A stretch of DNA of 64,000 nucleotides. Source: Blastomussa wellsi (Eukaryota > Cnidaria > Anthozoa > Scleractinia > Plerogyridae). Positions 34,685 through 45,202 of this stretch are shown piece by piece (position 1 is the first letter of the stretch; the number at the start of each line of letters is the position of its first letter). The translations under genes were made by a program, and so were the position numbers. The notes below the pieces were generated by a model. That model was not told the origin of the DNA. It made no database searches and worked only from the letters and a program-made list of their open reading frames with translations. The DNA lies in assembly GCA_947652115.1 (NCBI GenBank), contig OX393573.1:6826235-6890234 (forward strand), in the 5' to 3' direction.

Positions 34685-36671
34685 GGTAAATGAGCTCCCA
34701 GAATACACAGATTCTGTTCTTATCCCCTATCTGCAAGCTAAGGTCAAGCTTTTTAGAGGAGGCCAATTATCTCTTTATTTACACGAATGGGGGAAATTAA
34801 CCACAGATGGTAATATTCTCCAAATTATTGCAGGTGATTGTATGGAATTCATCTCTGAACCACCAAGCCAGTTGGCATATCCTAACTCTATTCAAAGAGA
34901 ACACAAGAACCTAGTTGATAAGGAAATCTGTAGTCTCCAGGATAAAGGGGTTATTGTCTCCTGTGCCCATGAGCCTGGTGAATTCATTTCACCTATTTTT
35001 ACTGTACCCAAAAAGGATGGCACTGTTAGACTTATCCTAAATTTAAAGAAATTAAATTCCTTTATAAAGAATTCACATTTCAAGATGGACACAATACGTA
35101 CCATTTTAGGACTGGTGACGCCAGGTTGCTGGATGGCATCTTTGGATTTGAAGGATGCTTACTACAGTGTAAGAATTCATCCTGAGTTTCAAAAATACCT
35201 AAAGTTCATTTACAATGGAACACTCTACAAATACACAGTGTTCCCTAATGGTCTTTCTACTTGTCCACGAAAATTCACTAAGATGATGAAACCACCACTG
35301 TCCCATCTGAGGCTCATGAACCACATTGTTAGTGGATATATTGATGATTTATACTTGCAGGGTAGTACATACCACAAATGTACAATCAATGTTGTTGATT
35401 CTATTGAGATGTTTGACAACCTCGGGCTGGTAATTCATCCAGAAAAATCTGTGTTTATCCCACAGCAGAAAATTGTCTTTCTGGGATTTGTAATTAATTC
35501 TGTCAAAATGATAGTCACACTTACCGAGGATAAGATAGATAAGATAAAAGATCTACTGGTGTTCACCATACACAATGCAAGTTCTACCAGGATTCGAGAT
35601 ATTGCTAGGCTTATTGGCTATTTGGTATCGTCGTCGAGCTTGCCAGCTGTTAAATATGGAGCCCTTTATTACAGATATCTGGAGATGGATAAAATTAATG
35701 CCCTCAAACACTCCAAGGGAGATTTTGAAGCTGACATGGCTGTATCAGAGAAGGGAGTGTCTGAAATGAAATGGTGGCTAAGTAATCTAGATGACAGCTA
35801 TAACCCCATTTGTCACCCTCCAGTTGATATCACACTCTACTCTGATGCCTCCCTCATGGGTTGGGGTGCTGTTATGAATGAAACTTCAACAGGGGGGAGA
35901 TGGTCGACCACTGAGGCTCAACATCATATAAACTATCTTGAGCTTTTGGCAGCCTTATTTGCTCTTAAATGTTTTCAAGCTTCCCTCTCCGGAAAGCATG
36001 TTAAACTTATGATTGACAACACTACAGCTGTTGCTGTAATAAACAATATGGGCACATGTCATAGTATCGATTGTAACTCTATTGCAGTACAAATTTGGGA
36101 ATTTAGCATTCTGCACAACATAACATGGCTCACTGCTGCCCATATCCCTGGCTCTTGCAATGTTAGAGCTGATAGAGAATCCAGGCATTTTCACTCCCAA
36201 GATACTGAATGGATGATCAACCCTAAACTGTTGAGCCATGCATTTGACATCCTTGACTTCAAACCAGAAATAGATTTATTTGCATCCAGACTGAATAGAC
36301 AATTTCCTGTATATTGTTCATTCAGACCTGACCCTGATGCATTATGTATTAATGCATTTACTATCTCATGGTCTGAGACAAGATTTTATTGTTTTCCATT
36401 ATTAAGTTGTGTACTACGTGTGCTTCAGAAGATAATCCAGGACAGAGCAACAGGGGTAATGGTCGTGCCAAAGTGGCCAACTCAGTCATGGTACCCAATC
36501 CTGACATCTCTTCTCCTCCTTCCACCAGTCACCCTTCCACCGTCCAGGAAGCTTCTGAGTCTTCCAGAATCTCCGGAATGCATCCATCCATTGCACAAGA
36601 AAATGAGTCTCCTTATCTGTCTACTGTCAGGAAACAGCTCGAAGGTCTTGGCTTCACCACCAGGTCAATAG
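34530..36671 (+). CDS. DIRS reverse transcriptase and RNase H
   Basis: About 713 codons. The reverse transcriptase part includes FTVPKKDGTVRLILNLKKLN, ASLDLKDAYYSV and the catalytic box YIDDLY (35337-35354). The RNase H part has its acidic residues in YSDASLMGWG, INYLELLAALFAL, LMIDNTTAV and VRADRESR. A DIRS-type C-terminal extension follows (EIDLFASRLNRQFPVYCS). The first ATG in frame is at 34842, after conserved-looking sequence, so the protein may be made by frameshifting from the overlapping gag ORF or by an unusual start. No stop or missing catalytic residue is seen. Confidence 0.93.
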   Translation: MAISNQTISEVIRASLFWGARGECLSPQDKPTAEPVPTQEEFHKELNVIKTKVNELPEYTDSVLIPYLQAKVKLFRGGQLSLYLHEWGKLTTDGNILQIIAGDCMEFISEPPSQLAYPNSIQREHKNLVDKEICSLQDKGVIVSCAHEPGEFISPIFTVPKKDGTVRLILNLKKLNSFIKNSHFKMDTIRTILGLVTPGCWMASLDLKDAYYSVRIHPEFQKYLKFIYNGTLYKYTVFPNGLSTCPRKFTKMMKPPLSHLRLMNHIVSGYIDDLYLQGSTYHKCTINVVDSIEMFDNLGLVIHPEKSVFIPQQKIVFLGFVINSVKMIVTLTEDKIDKIKDLLVFTIHNASSTRIRDIARLIGYLVSSSSLPAVKYGALYYRYLEMDKINALKHSKGDFEADMAVSEKGVSEMKWWLSNLDDSYNPICHPPVDITLYSDASLMGWGAVMNETSTGGRWSTTEAQHHINYLELLAALFALKCFQASLSGKHVKLMIDNTTAVAVINNMGTCHSIDCNSIAVQIWEFSILHNITWLTAAHIPGSCNVRADRESRHFHSQDTEWMINPKLLSHAFDILDFKPEIDLFASRLNRQFPVYCSFRPDPDALCINAFTISWSETRFYCFPLLSCVLRVLQKIIQDRATGVMVVPKWPTQSWYPILTSLLLLPPVTLPPSRKLLSLPESPECIHPLHKKMSLLICLLSGNSSKVLASPPGQ

Positions 36672-37600
36672 AGATCATCATTGCATTGTGGCGAGTAGGT
36701 ACAACTTCCCAGTACCAGACCTATCTCCAGAAGTGGCTAGAGTTTTGCAAGCAAAAGCATTGTGACATCTTATCACCACCTCTACCTATGGCCTTAGACT
36801 TCTTGTCCATGCTATATGAAAAGGGGTCTTCATACAGTACTGTTAATACTGCCAGGAGCATGTTGTCATCTATTCTACAGTTAAACGATAACACATCTGT
36901 GCCATTTGGTCAGCTACCAGTCGTCAAGCGTTTTATGAAGGGAATCTTCGAGCTGCGTCCCGCTTTGCCCAGATATAAATCAATTTGGGACTTGAGTGTT
37001 GTATTAACTTACTTTCGTGGAAGACCCTCAGCATCCGAACTTGGTCTAAAGGAACTCACTTTGAAGTTGACATTTCTTCTGTGCCTCCTTAGCGGACAGA
37101 GATGTCAAACGATAAAGTATTTATCAACTGACAACATGGAGCTGTCTACCAACAAGTGTATTTTCAAGGTTACTGACAAAGTGAAGCAGACTCGTGTAGG
37201 AACACATATCACACCCCTCGTTTTCTTATCGTATCCTGTGGACGAAAAACTGTGTATCATCACACATTTAAAGGAATACATTCAAAGGTCAAGCCTATTT
37301 CGAAATGGCTCCAAACAATTGCTCCTTAGTCATGTTAAACCACATGGTCCAGTTAGCAAGGATACTATCTCTAGATGGTTCAAAGCAGTTCTGTCTACTG
37401 CTGGTATTGATGTATCAAAGTTTAATGGTCACAGCACGAGAGCGGCATCCGCTTCCTTTCTTGCCGACAATAACGCTAGCATTAAAGACATCATGTTGTC
37501 TGCTGGATGGTCCAATGAGAGGACTTTCCAACAATACTACCACAAACCAGCCGAGCCTGAGTTCAACTTCAGAGAGGCTATTTTGAAGACTGTTGTTTGA
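36389..37600 (+). CDS. DIRS tyrosine recombinase
   Basis: About 403 codons, with the first ATG at about 36488. The catalytic set is present: the first arginine in SGQRCQTI (37099-37101), H-x-x-R in GHSTRAA (37430-37441), then AGWSNERTFQQYY, with the nucleophilic tyrosine most likely one of the pair at 37535-37540. This enzyme integrates the circular DNA copy, replacing the DDE integrase of LTR elements. It overlaps the end of the reverse transcriptase ORF by about 280 bases in another frame, as is usual for DIRS. It appears intact. Confidence 0.93.
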   Translation: MFSIIKLCTTCASEDNPGQSNRGNGRAKVANSVMVPNPDISSPPSTSHPSTVQEASESSRISGMHPSIAQENESPYLSTVRKQLEGLGFTTRSIEIIIALWRVGTTSQYQTYLQKWLEFCKQKHCDILSPPLPMALDFLSMLYEKGSSYSTVNTARSMLSSILQLNDNTSVPFGQLPVVKRFMKGIFELRPALPRYKSIWDLSVVLTYFRGRPSASELGLKELTLKLTFLLCLLSGQRCQTIKYLSTDNMELSTNKCIFKVTDKVKQTRVGTHITPLVFLSYPVDEKLCIITHLKEYIQRSSLFRNGSKQLLLSHVKPHGPVSKDTISRWFKAVLSTAGIDVSKFNGHSTRAASASFLADNNASIKDIMLSAGWSNERTFQQYYHKPAEPEFNFREAILKTVV

Positions 37601-37882
37601 AAATACATTTTGAGTCTTTTATCCTGCTGACTAGTAGCTCACACTTCAGTCTGTCGTTTTTAAAATTTTTTTCTTGTTCAGACTTTTCAAGACGTTATAC
37701 TTGTCATCGTCACATATAATGCTCTAGTTGTTCATATTAATTGTGAGAAGTATTCATGTTTGGATATTCTTTCACGTTGTTTTGTTTGAGTTTATAATAA
37801 AATGGATCATTTCTACTATATCATTGACTGTTACACAGTGATTGTCACATGGTCTATAATGTCTCAATGACAGCTCTAAAAT

Positions 37883-38009
37883 CTCGTACCACTCCGTAAC
37901 GACCTTGGCTGATGACGAAATAGAATTGAAAATTAAACGAGACTTACCTGTAAGTCGAAGGTTGATTTGGATTCTATGAGTCATCAGCCGGGAGTGTAGG
38001 AGTTGTACG
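37883..38009 (-). repeat. DIRS internal complementary region
   Basis: Bases 37883-37928 are the reverse complement of the left outer end (33235-33281). Bases 37924-38009 are the reverse complement of the right outer end (38134-38219). The two parts meet at AATTG, which is the junction expected when the two element ends are joined in a circle. This region templates end repair in the DIRS replication model. Confidence 0.88.
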
Positions 38010-38103
38010 CCCTCCCTATACAATTGTATTCTATCCCCACCCTATTGTTTATGTGACTTATGGTTATCTTTGTCATTGAGATCATTATTAAGTACTCTAA
38101 AGC

Positions 38104-38219
38104 CTGATTTGACGCATGCGCTGCACTCTCTCTCGTACAACTCCTACACTCCCGGCTGATGACTCATAGAATCCAAATCAACCTTGGACTTACAGGTAAG
38201 TCTCGTTTAATTTTCAATT
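38104..38219 (-). repeat. DIRS right inverted terminal repeat
   Basis: The inner 33 bases mirror the left terminal repeat; the outer 80 bases are related but clearly diverged from the left outer end. The sequence TTACAGGTAAGTCTCG near 38191-38206 joins an acceptor-like AG to a consensus splice donor. Confidence 0.82.
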
Positions 38220-40435
38220 AAAACAAACTAAGATTGACGTCAAAACCACGGTCAAAATTAAAAAGCTGTCTTGACTAAAACTTCTGAGAAACGATTTTAT
38301 TTAACCGTGGAAGACGTCACTGTAGTATCAGGAGTAAGATAAATATACTTGAAATTGTGTTGTTGAGAAAGTGACGTCTTTAGACAAGTGCACATATACA
38401 CTGCTTAGATCATGAAAAGCCCTCTAGTCTCTACGCTAAACAAAACATATCACACTTGGAAATCACCTATGTAGACGACCATCCTAAGGGCCGTGGCAAA
38501 TGAAGAAACGTTACAGCCAGAAATGTTTCCCTGTCTGCCCGTCTGCGCAACAGAAACATATTGTGTTTGCAAAAATTGTTTCCCAGTTTGCTCAAAAGGA
38601 GCAACAATGTGTCCTCGTTTGTCACGGCATGTAAAGTTGTAGATAACATTCTGCACTATCTGAAATCATCTCACTAGTTAATTGTACAGTTACCCTATCC
38701 ATTTCTCAACATCCCCAACATTTGCGCTTATTAATTTTCTCGGAAGACCTCGGAAGTGTTGACCTCGGAGGTGTTGGCGAAGGCCAATTCTAATTATTCC
38801 GGGTTTGCATGCCAAAGGATCGGTCATTGCTCATGTTGAATTGCGACTTCTATACAAAATCGACGTTTTCGTTCCGTCGCGTAAAAATATAGCATTGTCA
38901 ATATTGCGTTTCAGAGATTATCGTCTGAGCACATATAATTTCCGCTGACATAAACAAATGTAGTCATTCAGGTTTTCCCGGGTTTTGTTTCCTCGGAATT
39001 GTGGCAGTTTCAGAGTTTCCTGGAATCCGGCTTTTTAGTAGTACAGCCAATTTTACTATTTCATTAGCTTGCGAATGTTGTGGTGTTCAAGTTGTTCGAA
39101 GATACAAAACAAGGCAGCTTAAATAAGTCAACGCATGTCCAGCGCGTGTAAGTTTATCAAAGGGAGGAACGAGGTTATTCATTACACCGTTGATTTGGTT
39201 CTCGGCTTTGAGTTTGAATTCACTATGAATTAATAACACTAGGTGCCAGGGTTTTCTGGATAGATATAAACCTCATTTCCAACCTCTTACTCCTGACGCT
39301 TTTTTTCTTATATCCGCTGGCGATTAATTGCAGACACAGAAATGCTATTCTCTACTTGCACAATTCCCATAATACACCACTTTTACCCCTCAAACTTTTG
39401 CATAATCACTGTTTGAAACCTATGCAAAATTTTTTTTTGGGGGGGGGTGGGGTACAAGCGGTGTATTATGGGATTGTGCAAGTAGAGAATTGATGTATTT
39501 GTTTTCAAAAAGGTTGAAATGCTTCGTTGCCACGCGCGCGAAAGGAATCCGCCTCCGTTTTGGAATTTTCGATCTTGATAATATGTTTCCACTTAGCGGA
39601 GGTGCTCGCCAAATCAATCTGCGAGTCTAGGACCAGGTTCTCTAACGCACAAAGCGTGGAGTTTTATGCAGGAGATACGGCGAACTGTGTTAACGTAAAT
39701 TTAGTTTCTGCGCTTCGATTTCACATTCAGCTCTTGTGAAGGAAGCGATAAGGTCCACAGGAAGCTACAGGAGTCGCTCTAGTTTCGATAAATTAAACTA
39801 CATGAACTTCAATATGTCATATATGTACTCTATACTTACTATTTAGAATGTTTCCAACTTATTCTGAAGCAATTTAGCACGCCGGCAAAACTATCAGCCA
39901 GTTCAGATCGCGGGAGTGACAACTCTTCAGAGGAAAGTGAAAGTGCATTCAAAGCATATCATTGACACTGTCTGCTTAGCCTCGTACCCAGGCGTCTCAA
40001 AGTCACCCGCGCAAGGAAGTTAGCTGGGTCACGGATGACACAGTTTGAAAAGTTTAGCTTTAGCCTAGATTTCAAATTTGTCAATTGCAATCCTTCTCAA
40101 TCTTCCTCATTAGAAGCCATCTTTGATTCTTCTTTGTTTTAATTATTGGTGCATTTGCTTTGATTTAAAGGCAATTTTATACATCGCCAAAGTTGACTTT
40201 ATTCATGGTGACTGTGCCCTTAAGTAAACAAAGGTGTTCGCTAAAACATGAGAATACAATAGCTTTAAGACTCTCCCTCTCTACCAGGATGCACAAGGCT
40301 CGTTTGTTTCTGTTTTGATTCTCACGCACGAACAGATTTTGGGCATTTAGCGGCCTAAAATAAAATCTACCGGTAGAAAAAGGCATAAAATATTTTATTT
40401 TGATATCATCTGGCTAAGAACTACAGATTTAAGGG
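38220..40435. repeat. 2.3-kb unit of block R, part downstream of the DIRS
   Basis: It aligns with L1 from about 1917 onward and keeps the segment deleted from L2. A minus-strand frame at 38450-38656 matches the one at 2161-2367 with few changes, but it has no recognisable domain. The hairpin element is at 39359-39479. No gene is supported. Confidence 0.75.
39359..39479. repeat. Hairpin-forming short element, block R copy
   Basis: The same inverted arms as at 3064-3172, with the G run expanded (GGGGGGGGTGGGG) and the opposite C run degraded to ACCCCTC, so the stem is weaker here. Confidence 0.6.
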
Positions 40436-40526
40436 TTTACCTCGGTGTAAAAACCTGAGACTTTTTTTCTTTGTTTTTGATCTATTGTATTTCTGTTCTG
40501 TATTGTTCGAGGTTCTCGGTTGTCTT

Positions 40527-40747
40527 ATAATATAATTTGGTTTTATCAACTGGGTTGATAATGTCAATTGGCCACCGTAAAGAGATTTGATTGCTGACGT
40601 TTCGAGCGTTAGCCCTTCGTCGGAGCGAGTTCACGAAGCGAATCCACGACGAAGGGCTAACGCTCGAAACGTCAGCAATTGAATCTCTTTACGGTGGCCA
40701 ATTGACATTATCAACCCAGTTGATAAAACCAAATTATATTGTTATAC

Positions 40748-40792
<45 letters not shown>

Positions 40793-40796
40793 CTCT
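40527..40796. mobile_element. Penelope-like inverted dimer (P3)
   Basis: A 270-bp palindromic insert with the 8-bp target duplication GTTGTCTT (40519-40526 and 40797-40804). It splits the fold-back element that is continuous at L 5925-6070, which provides the empty site. Each arm contains the CGAAGGGCTAACGCTCGAAA hammerhead-like segment. It is younger than the L/R separation. Confidence 0.75.
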
Positions 40797-41511
40797 GTTG
40801 TCTTGTTCGTTCTTTGTTTTACTTCACTCGTGAGTTTCACAGGTTTTTACACCGAGGATGAGCCAGGTTTAAACTGTATTTCAAATAATGATCTCGCGTC
40901 GCGTCGGGGTCAGACTTTCACAGATCTTTATTACAAACCACAGGGAAGCCCATACAAGCAGTACGTCTTTGAATGTTCAAAATATAAAGAAATGTATGGG
41001 AGTATTGAAAGCGTCCTACTATCGAAAACGTATTTCGAGTAATGCTTATTTTTTGGTTGAAATAAACGTGAACTTACTTCAGGTATTGTATTTGGCTCCA
41101 ACGCGGCTAGATTCGAGAATACCCGGCCACTTAATATGCGTCTTCAAATGCTGCTCCCGCAGTCCCGCAGTCGAAAACATATAAACTGAATATAAATATC
41201 ACCGTATCTCGTTCTAAAAGCGTGACAACCGATGGAAAACCAGGCGCGTAGGAGGGTGGGGGGGGGGGGGGGGGGGTTCGAGGGGTTCGAACGAACCCCC
41301 TTTGGAAGTCAATAATGGCGGACTGAAAACACAAACTGTTGATTTTCAGCTTTTAACATATAGTAGAGGAATGGAAAACAAACTTTGAGTGTTGCAGCTT
41401 TTAAATTACCCAGCAAGAAAACGCTAAAAGTATCGGAAAAGTATTAAATTGTTAGGAGAATGGGTACAAGTGTAATTCGAGAACCTTACATAAAGTAAAG
41501 AGTTAAAAAAA

Positions 41512-41557
41512 ATGGCGTCTAAAAGATCAGGTTCTATTTTAAGTTTCTTTTCCAAAG
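41512..41557 (+). CDS. hAT transposase exon 1
   Basis: ATGGCGTCTAAAAGATCAGG opens a 15-codon exon reading MASKRSGSILSFFSK, ending in phase 1 at a consensus donor AAAG/GTAAGT. Short starts with a serine-phenylalanine-phenylalanine pattern are usual for transposases and host genes of this type. The intron would run to an acceptor at 42247 (pyrimidine-rich, then AATAAG), which also restores phase 1. Confidence 0.6.
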
Positions 41558-42247
41558 GTAAGTGACTAATTGTTCAACCTTAAGTCCTTTTAGGCTAAAA
41601 AAGCGTGTTTAGGCCCGGATACTGTTGTGTTTTATAAAAAATCGATCGTTTTACGTGGATATAGCACTTACACAATCGCAAGGATCAACAAGGACAGAGC
41701 CTCGCTAAACTAGCCCTAGTTACGTACTGAGAGGCCAAGTTACATGTATTCATAATTAAAGCAACTCAAGCCTTCGAAAAGGCCTTACATGGATATGTCA
41801 ACCAGCCGGCAAAACTTAAGGTTAGGCCCGGGCTAAACGTCGAACTTGTCATGTGTCGAACTGTCGATTGATTCAGCGAATAAGGTTCATGAGAAGTTTA
41901 ATCGTACACGGTCTATACGTCTGCTTTATGTCTGTAGCAGACGTAAAGAAGGAAGACGACTGAATTAAATTCGACGTTTGACTCCACAAAGACGATATCA
42001 AATAACAATTGGGATCGACCTTCAAGCCAAATGTTGAGCTTTGCATGAGTCGAATAGAATTTACAGTTAAGCATTAACTGGAATTAAATTTAATTCGACT
42101 AATGCAAAGCTTAACGATTGACCCGCGTGTTGGGATTGGAAGAGTTTCAACATCGTTTATTATAATGGGCCTTGTTACAATGAACGGACTTGCAGTTGAG
42201 ATAATGTCTAATTTATTTTTTTGATATTCCCTCCCTTAAATAATAAG

Positions 42248-44703
42248 CTCAACGTCTTGTAAACGTTGAGGAAAACCAGTCAGAGTCTGAGGTGAATGCC
42301 CCAGATGATGACACAGCACTGGAAACAGCAGCAGCCATTCAGGATGAGGTGGTAGTTAGGATGCCTATAGGCGAGGGAACACTTATCAACAAGAATGCTA
42401 CAGCAGCTGCTGGTGACATTAACATTCAGCCAGACGAAACAGATGGCTTTGAAGATATTGGTCGTTACATCCAGGCTGAAATGTCAACTAAAGAAGTCGG
42501 GGATGCAGTGAGAGCCCTGTCAAGGGGACAGAAATATGCAATTTTAACTGAGCATTTCTTACCTCCAGCACACTACAAGTTCCCAGGATCGTATGAAAAT
42601 GGCTGCTTACGTTCTTTTCGCTATGAGTATTTCAAGAATCGCCCATGGCTGAAGTATAGTCCTCATCTTGATGCTGCTTTTTGCGTGCCTTGCGCCTTGT
42701 TTGTCTACGATAGAAGCAATAAACAAAGTCTGGTCACCAAGCCATTTAAGAAATGGGCTCGTTATACGTCTGTAATAGTTGAACACGTTGAAAAGACTTA
42801 TCACAGGGATGCCATGATTGCTGCCCAAGCATTCAAAGAATCTGTTGAAAATCCAAGCAATACAGTGGCTTGTTTGTTTGACAAGGAGAGAGAGAAACGC
42901 ATTAAAGAAAACCGTCAAATTGTTAAATCCATTGCAAGAGCAGTTTTGTTCTGTGGGCGCCAGTGCATTGCGTTGCGTGGTCACAGGGAGAAGCTTGACC
43001 AGTCAGAGAACCCGGGCAATTTTCTTGCTTTACTAAAAGTTCTTTCAGAGCGTGATCCAACTTTGGCAGCACATTTACAGACTGATACTGTTAGGAGGGT
43101 CACCTATCTTTCCCCCCAGTCTCAGAATGAGATGATCGATGTGATTGGAAAGCACTACATACAAAAGAAGTTAGTCAAGGAAATCTTGGAATCCAAGTAT
43201 TACGCTATTCTCGCAGATGAAGCTACGAGCCATAACGAAGAGAAACTTGCCATTGTCATTCGCTTCGTAGATGCTAACAAAGATATCAGAGAGGAGTTTT
43301 AAGAATTCAAGGATTCAGAGCGAACAACTGAGGCTGCAGTTTCAGCTGTTTTGCTGGCTAACCTCGAAGCTCTAAATATCCCTATGGCCAAGGTTATGAC
43401 GGTGCTGCATCTATGAGTAGCGAAATGGTTGGGGTCAGTTAGGCGAATATTCTAGCCCACGCAACAAAAGGTGTCTATGTCCACTGTGCTTCACATTGTT
43501 TAAATCTCGTTATATCTCATGCCTGTTCACTCCAATCAATTCGAAACATGATTGACAAAGTAAAGCAAGTTTGCATTTTTTTCAATTATAGTCCAAAGCG
43601 AAATGGACTGTTAAGTGCCATTATCCAAGAACAACATCCCGAAAATGGGAAAAAGAAGCCTTTAATTACACTGTGTGCAACCAGATGGGTTGCTCGAATT
43701 GAAGCGTATGATCACTTCTACGCTTCCTTTAAGTACACAGTGTTTGCGTTGGAGATCATGGCACACAATCTGCACCAAGATGAGTGCCCGGAGCAGTTTC
43801 ATGAATGTTGGCAGGCAAAAACACGAACGGATGCCTCCGCGTTTCTAAAAGCTATCACTGACTTTGATTTCATTGTAACATTCAACATAGCCTACTTACT
43901 CCCTTCTCTCCCACATGACAGTTCTCACTGTCAAACTTCAGAAGAAGACAAACGATATCTACAAAGCCTTTGCTATGGTATCGGAGGTGAAGACAACATA
44001 TAGAAAGATACGCACCAATTTCCGCGCTCATTTTGATGCTATCTACAATATGGCTGTAGCGATGGCGGAGAATGTTGGCATTGTATTAACAGCCCCAAGA
44101 ACAACAGGAAGACAGCTCCACCGTACCAATGCCCCAGCTGTTGACCCCAAAGAGTACTATCGGGTTAACGTCGCAGTCCCTTTCCTTGATCACATTATTT
44201 CAGAACTCGATGGCCAGTTTTCAGGTTTAACCGTGAGGGTAAGTAAGCTGCTCGGGTTAGTGCCATTTGTAATTCAGGAAAGCCAAATCACTGCTCAGCA
44301 ACTAACTGACTTAGTAGATCTATACAAAGATGATCTGCCTTCGCCACACCTCTTCTTTGCCGAATTTCAGCGCTGGAAGATCAAGGTGCAAGCTGGAATA
44401 ATTACGGCTGATTCATGCGCTGCGTCCTTGAAAGCATGTGATCCTGATGATTTCCCTAACCTGTACGTTCTTCTCAAGATTGCAGCCACTCTTCCCGTGA
44501 CATCTTGCGAGTGTGAACGTTCAATCAGAACAATGAGAAGGCTGAACAATTACATGAGCTGTACTATGGGCGAGAGTAGGCTCTCCTCACTGGCTCTCAT
44601 GCATATCAAGTATGATATGCCTGTCGATCTGGACGAAATTGTCGATCTCTTTCAAGGCCTCCACCCGAGGATGATGCAATTGTCAAGCTTGCTTTACGAA
44701 TAG
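42248..44703 (+). pseudogene. hAT transposase main exon (DUF4371 / ZMYM1-like), broken
   Basis: A TTF-type zinc-finger region is visible first (PWLKYSPHLDAAFCVPCALF), then a DUF4371-type core and a C-terminal hAT dimerisation segment with [14 protein letters not shown] and [11 protein letters not shown]. Damage: an in-frame TAA at 43300-43302, a frameshift near 43390, an in-frame TAG near 43440 and another frameshift near 43915. A host ZMYM1-like gene was considered, but the terminal repeats and target duplication make it a transposon. This copy cannot make a full protein. Confidence 0.88.
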
Positions 44704-45191
44704 TCCTGTAGTGAATTAGTAAGTAAGTGACCTCGATATATTCTAGTGATCTAGTATTATACGTAGTCAAAATAATTCCATCATTGAAAATATTTCCTTA
44801 ACAGGCGTTCGTGATTTGATAAATGGAGTATTGAAAGACGAAAGGCGGCCGGGGAATGCATTTTCGTGGGGCCCAGGTGATACGTGTATTTAGTCCATAT
44901 TGACGCGTTGACGCTGCTTTTAGTACATTGACGGGCGGAACCAGGGGGTGGAGGGCTTAAGCTTTTACCCTGAGATTCCTTTGCAGCATACGTCAAGCTT
45001 TTTAAAACGTTTAGTGTTTAGTGTATCAAGATAACAAGACGTCAGAATATTGTTGTTATGACTAAAAATACCTGTTATTATACACCCCATCGAGTATATA
45101 AATATTGACGTGCACAATGCTGAAAAGGCTCGCGCCTTCGGCGCTCGTATTAAACAACCCCCCTACGCGAAAACCTTTCCTAAAACCTCAG

Positions 45192-45202
45192 CTACGCGCC
45201 TG
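45192..45202 (-). repeat. hAT right terminal inverted repeat
   Basis: CTACGCGCCTG mirrors CAGGCGCGTAG at 41241-41251. The inner flanks differ (CCTCAG against GAGGGT), so the perfect repeat is short. Confidence 0.85.

Larger units (their letters stand above)
33240..38219 (+). mobile_element. DIRS-type tyrosine-recombinase retrotransposon, near complete
   Basis: This element of about 4.98 kb carries a gag-like ORF, a reverse transcriptase/RNase H ORF and a tyrosine recombinase ORF, all open, with split inverted terminal repeats and an internal complementary region. It interrupts the 2.3-kb unit at ATTGCAATT, followed by AAAATAAAC in the uninterrupted L copies near 1911 and 4257, so both L copies are empty sites. 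CAATT stands at each junction and no long target duplication is made, as expected for recombinase-mediated integration. Long open frames and absence from L suggest a young insertion. Confidence 0.92.
41241..45202 (+). mobile_element. hAT-type DNA transposon, 3.96 kb, 5-bp target duplication
   Basis: Terminal inverted repeats CAGGCGCGTAG (41241-41251) and CTACGCGCCTG (45192-45202) bound the element. The flanking AAAAC at 41236-41240 and 45203-45207 matches a single AAAAC at the same place in the minisatellite units of L and R, so the duplication is 5 bp. Inside is a transposase gene with a tiny first exon and one long, now broken, second exon. A long G run with adjacent inverted GGTTCGA/TCGAACC follows the left end. 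hAT elements usually make 8-bp duplications. Confidence 0.88.

Noticed and set aside
42292..44703. Host ZMYM1-like or THAP12-like gene
   Set aside because: Terminal inverted repeats, a target duplication and several frame breaks show that it is a dead transposon, not a domesticated gene.
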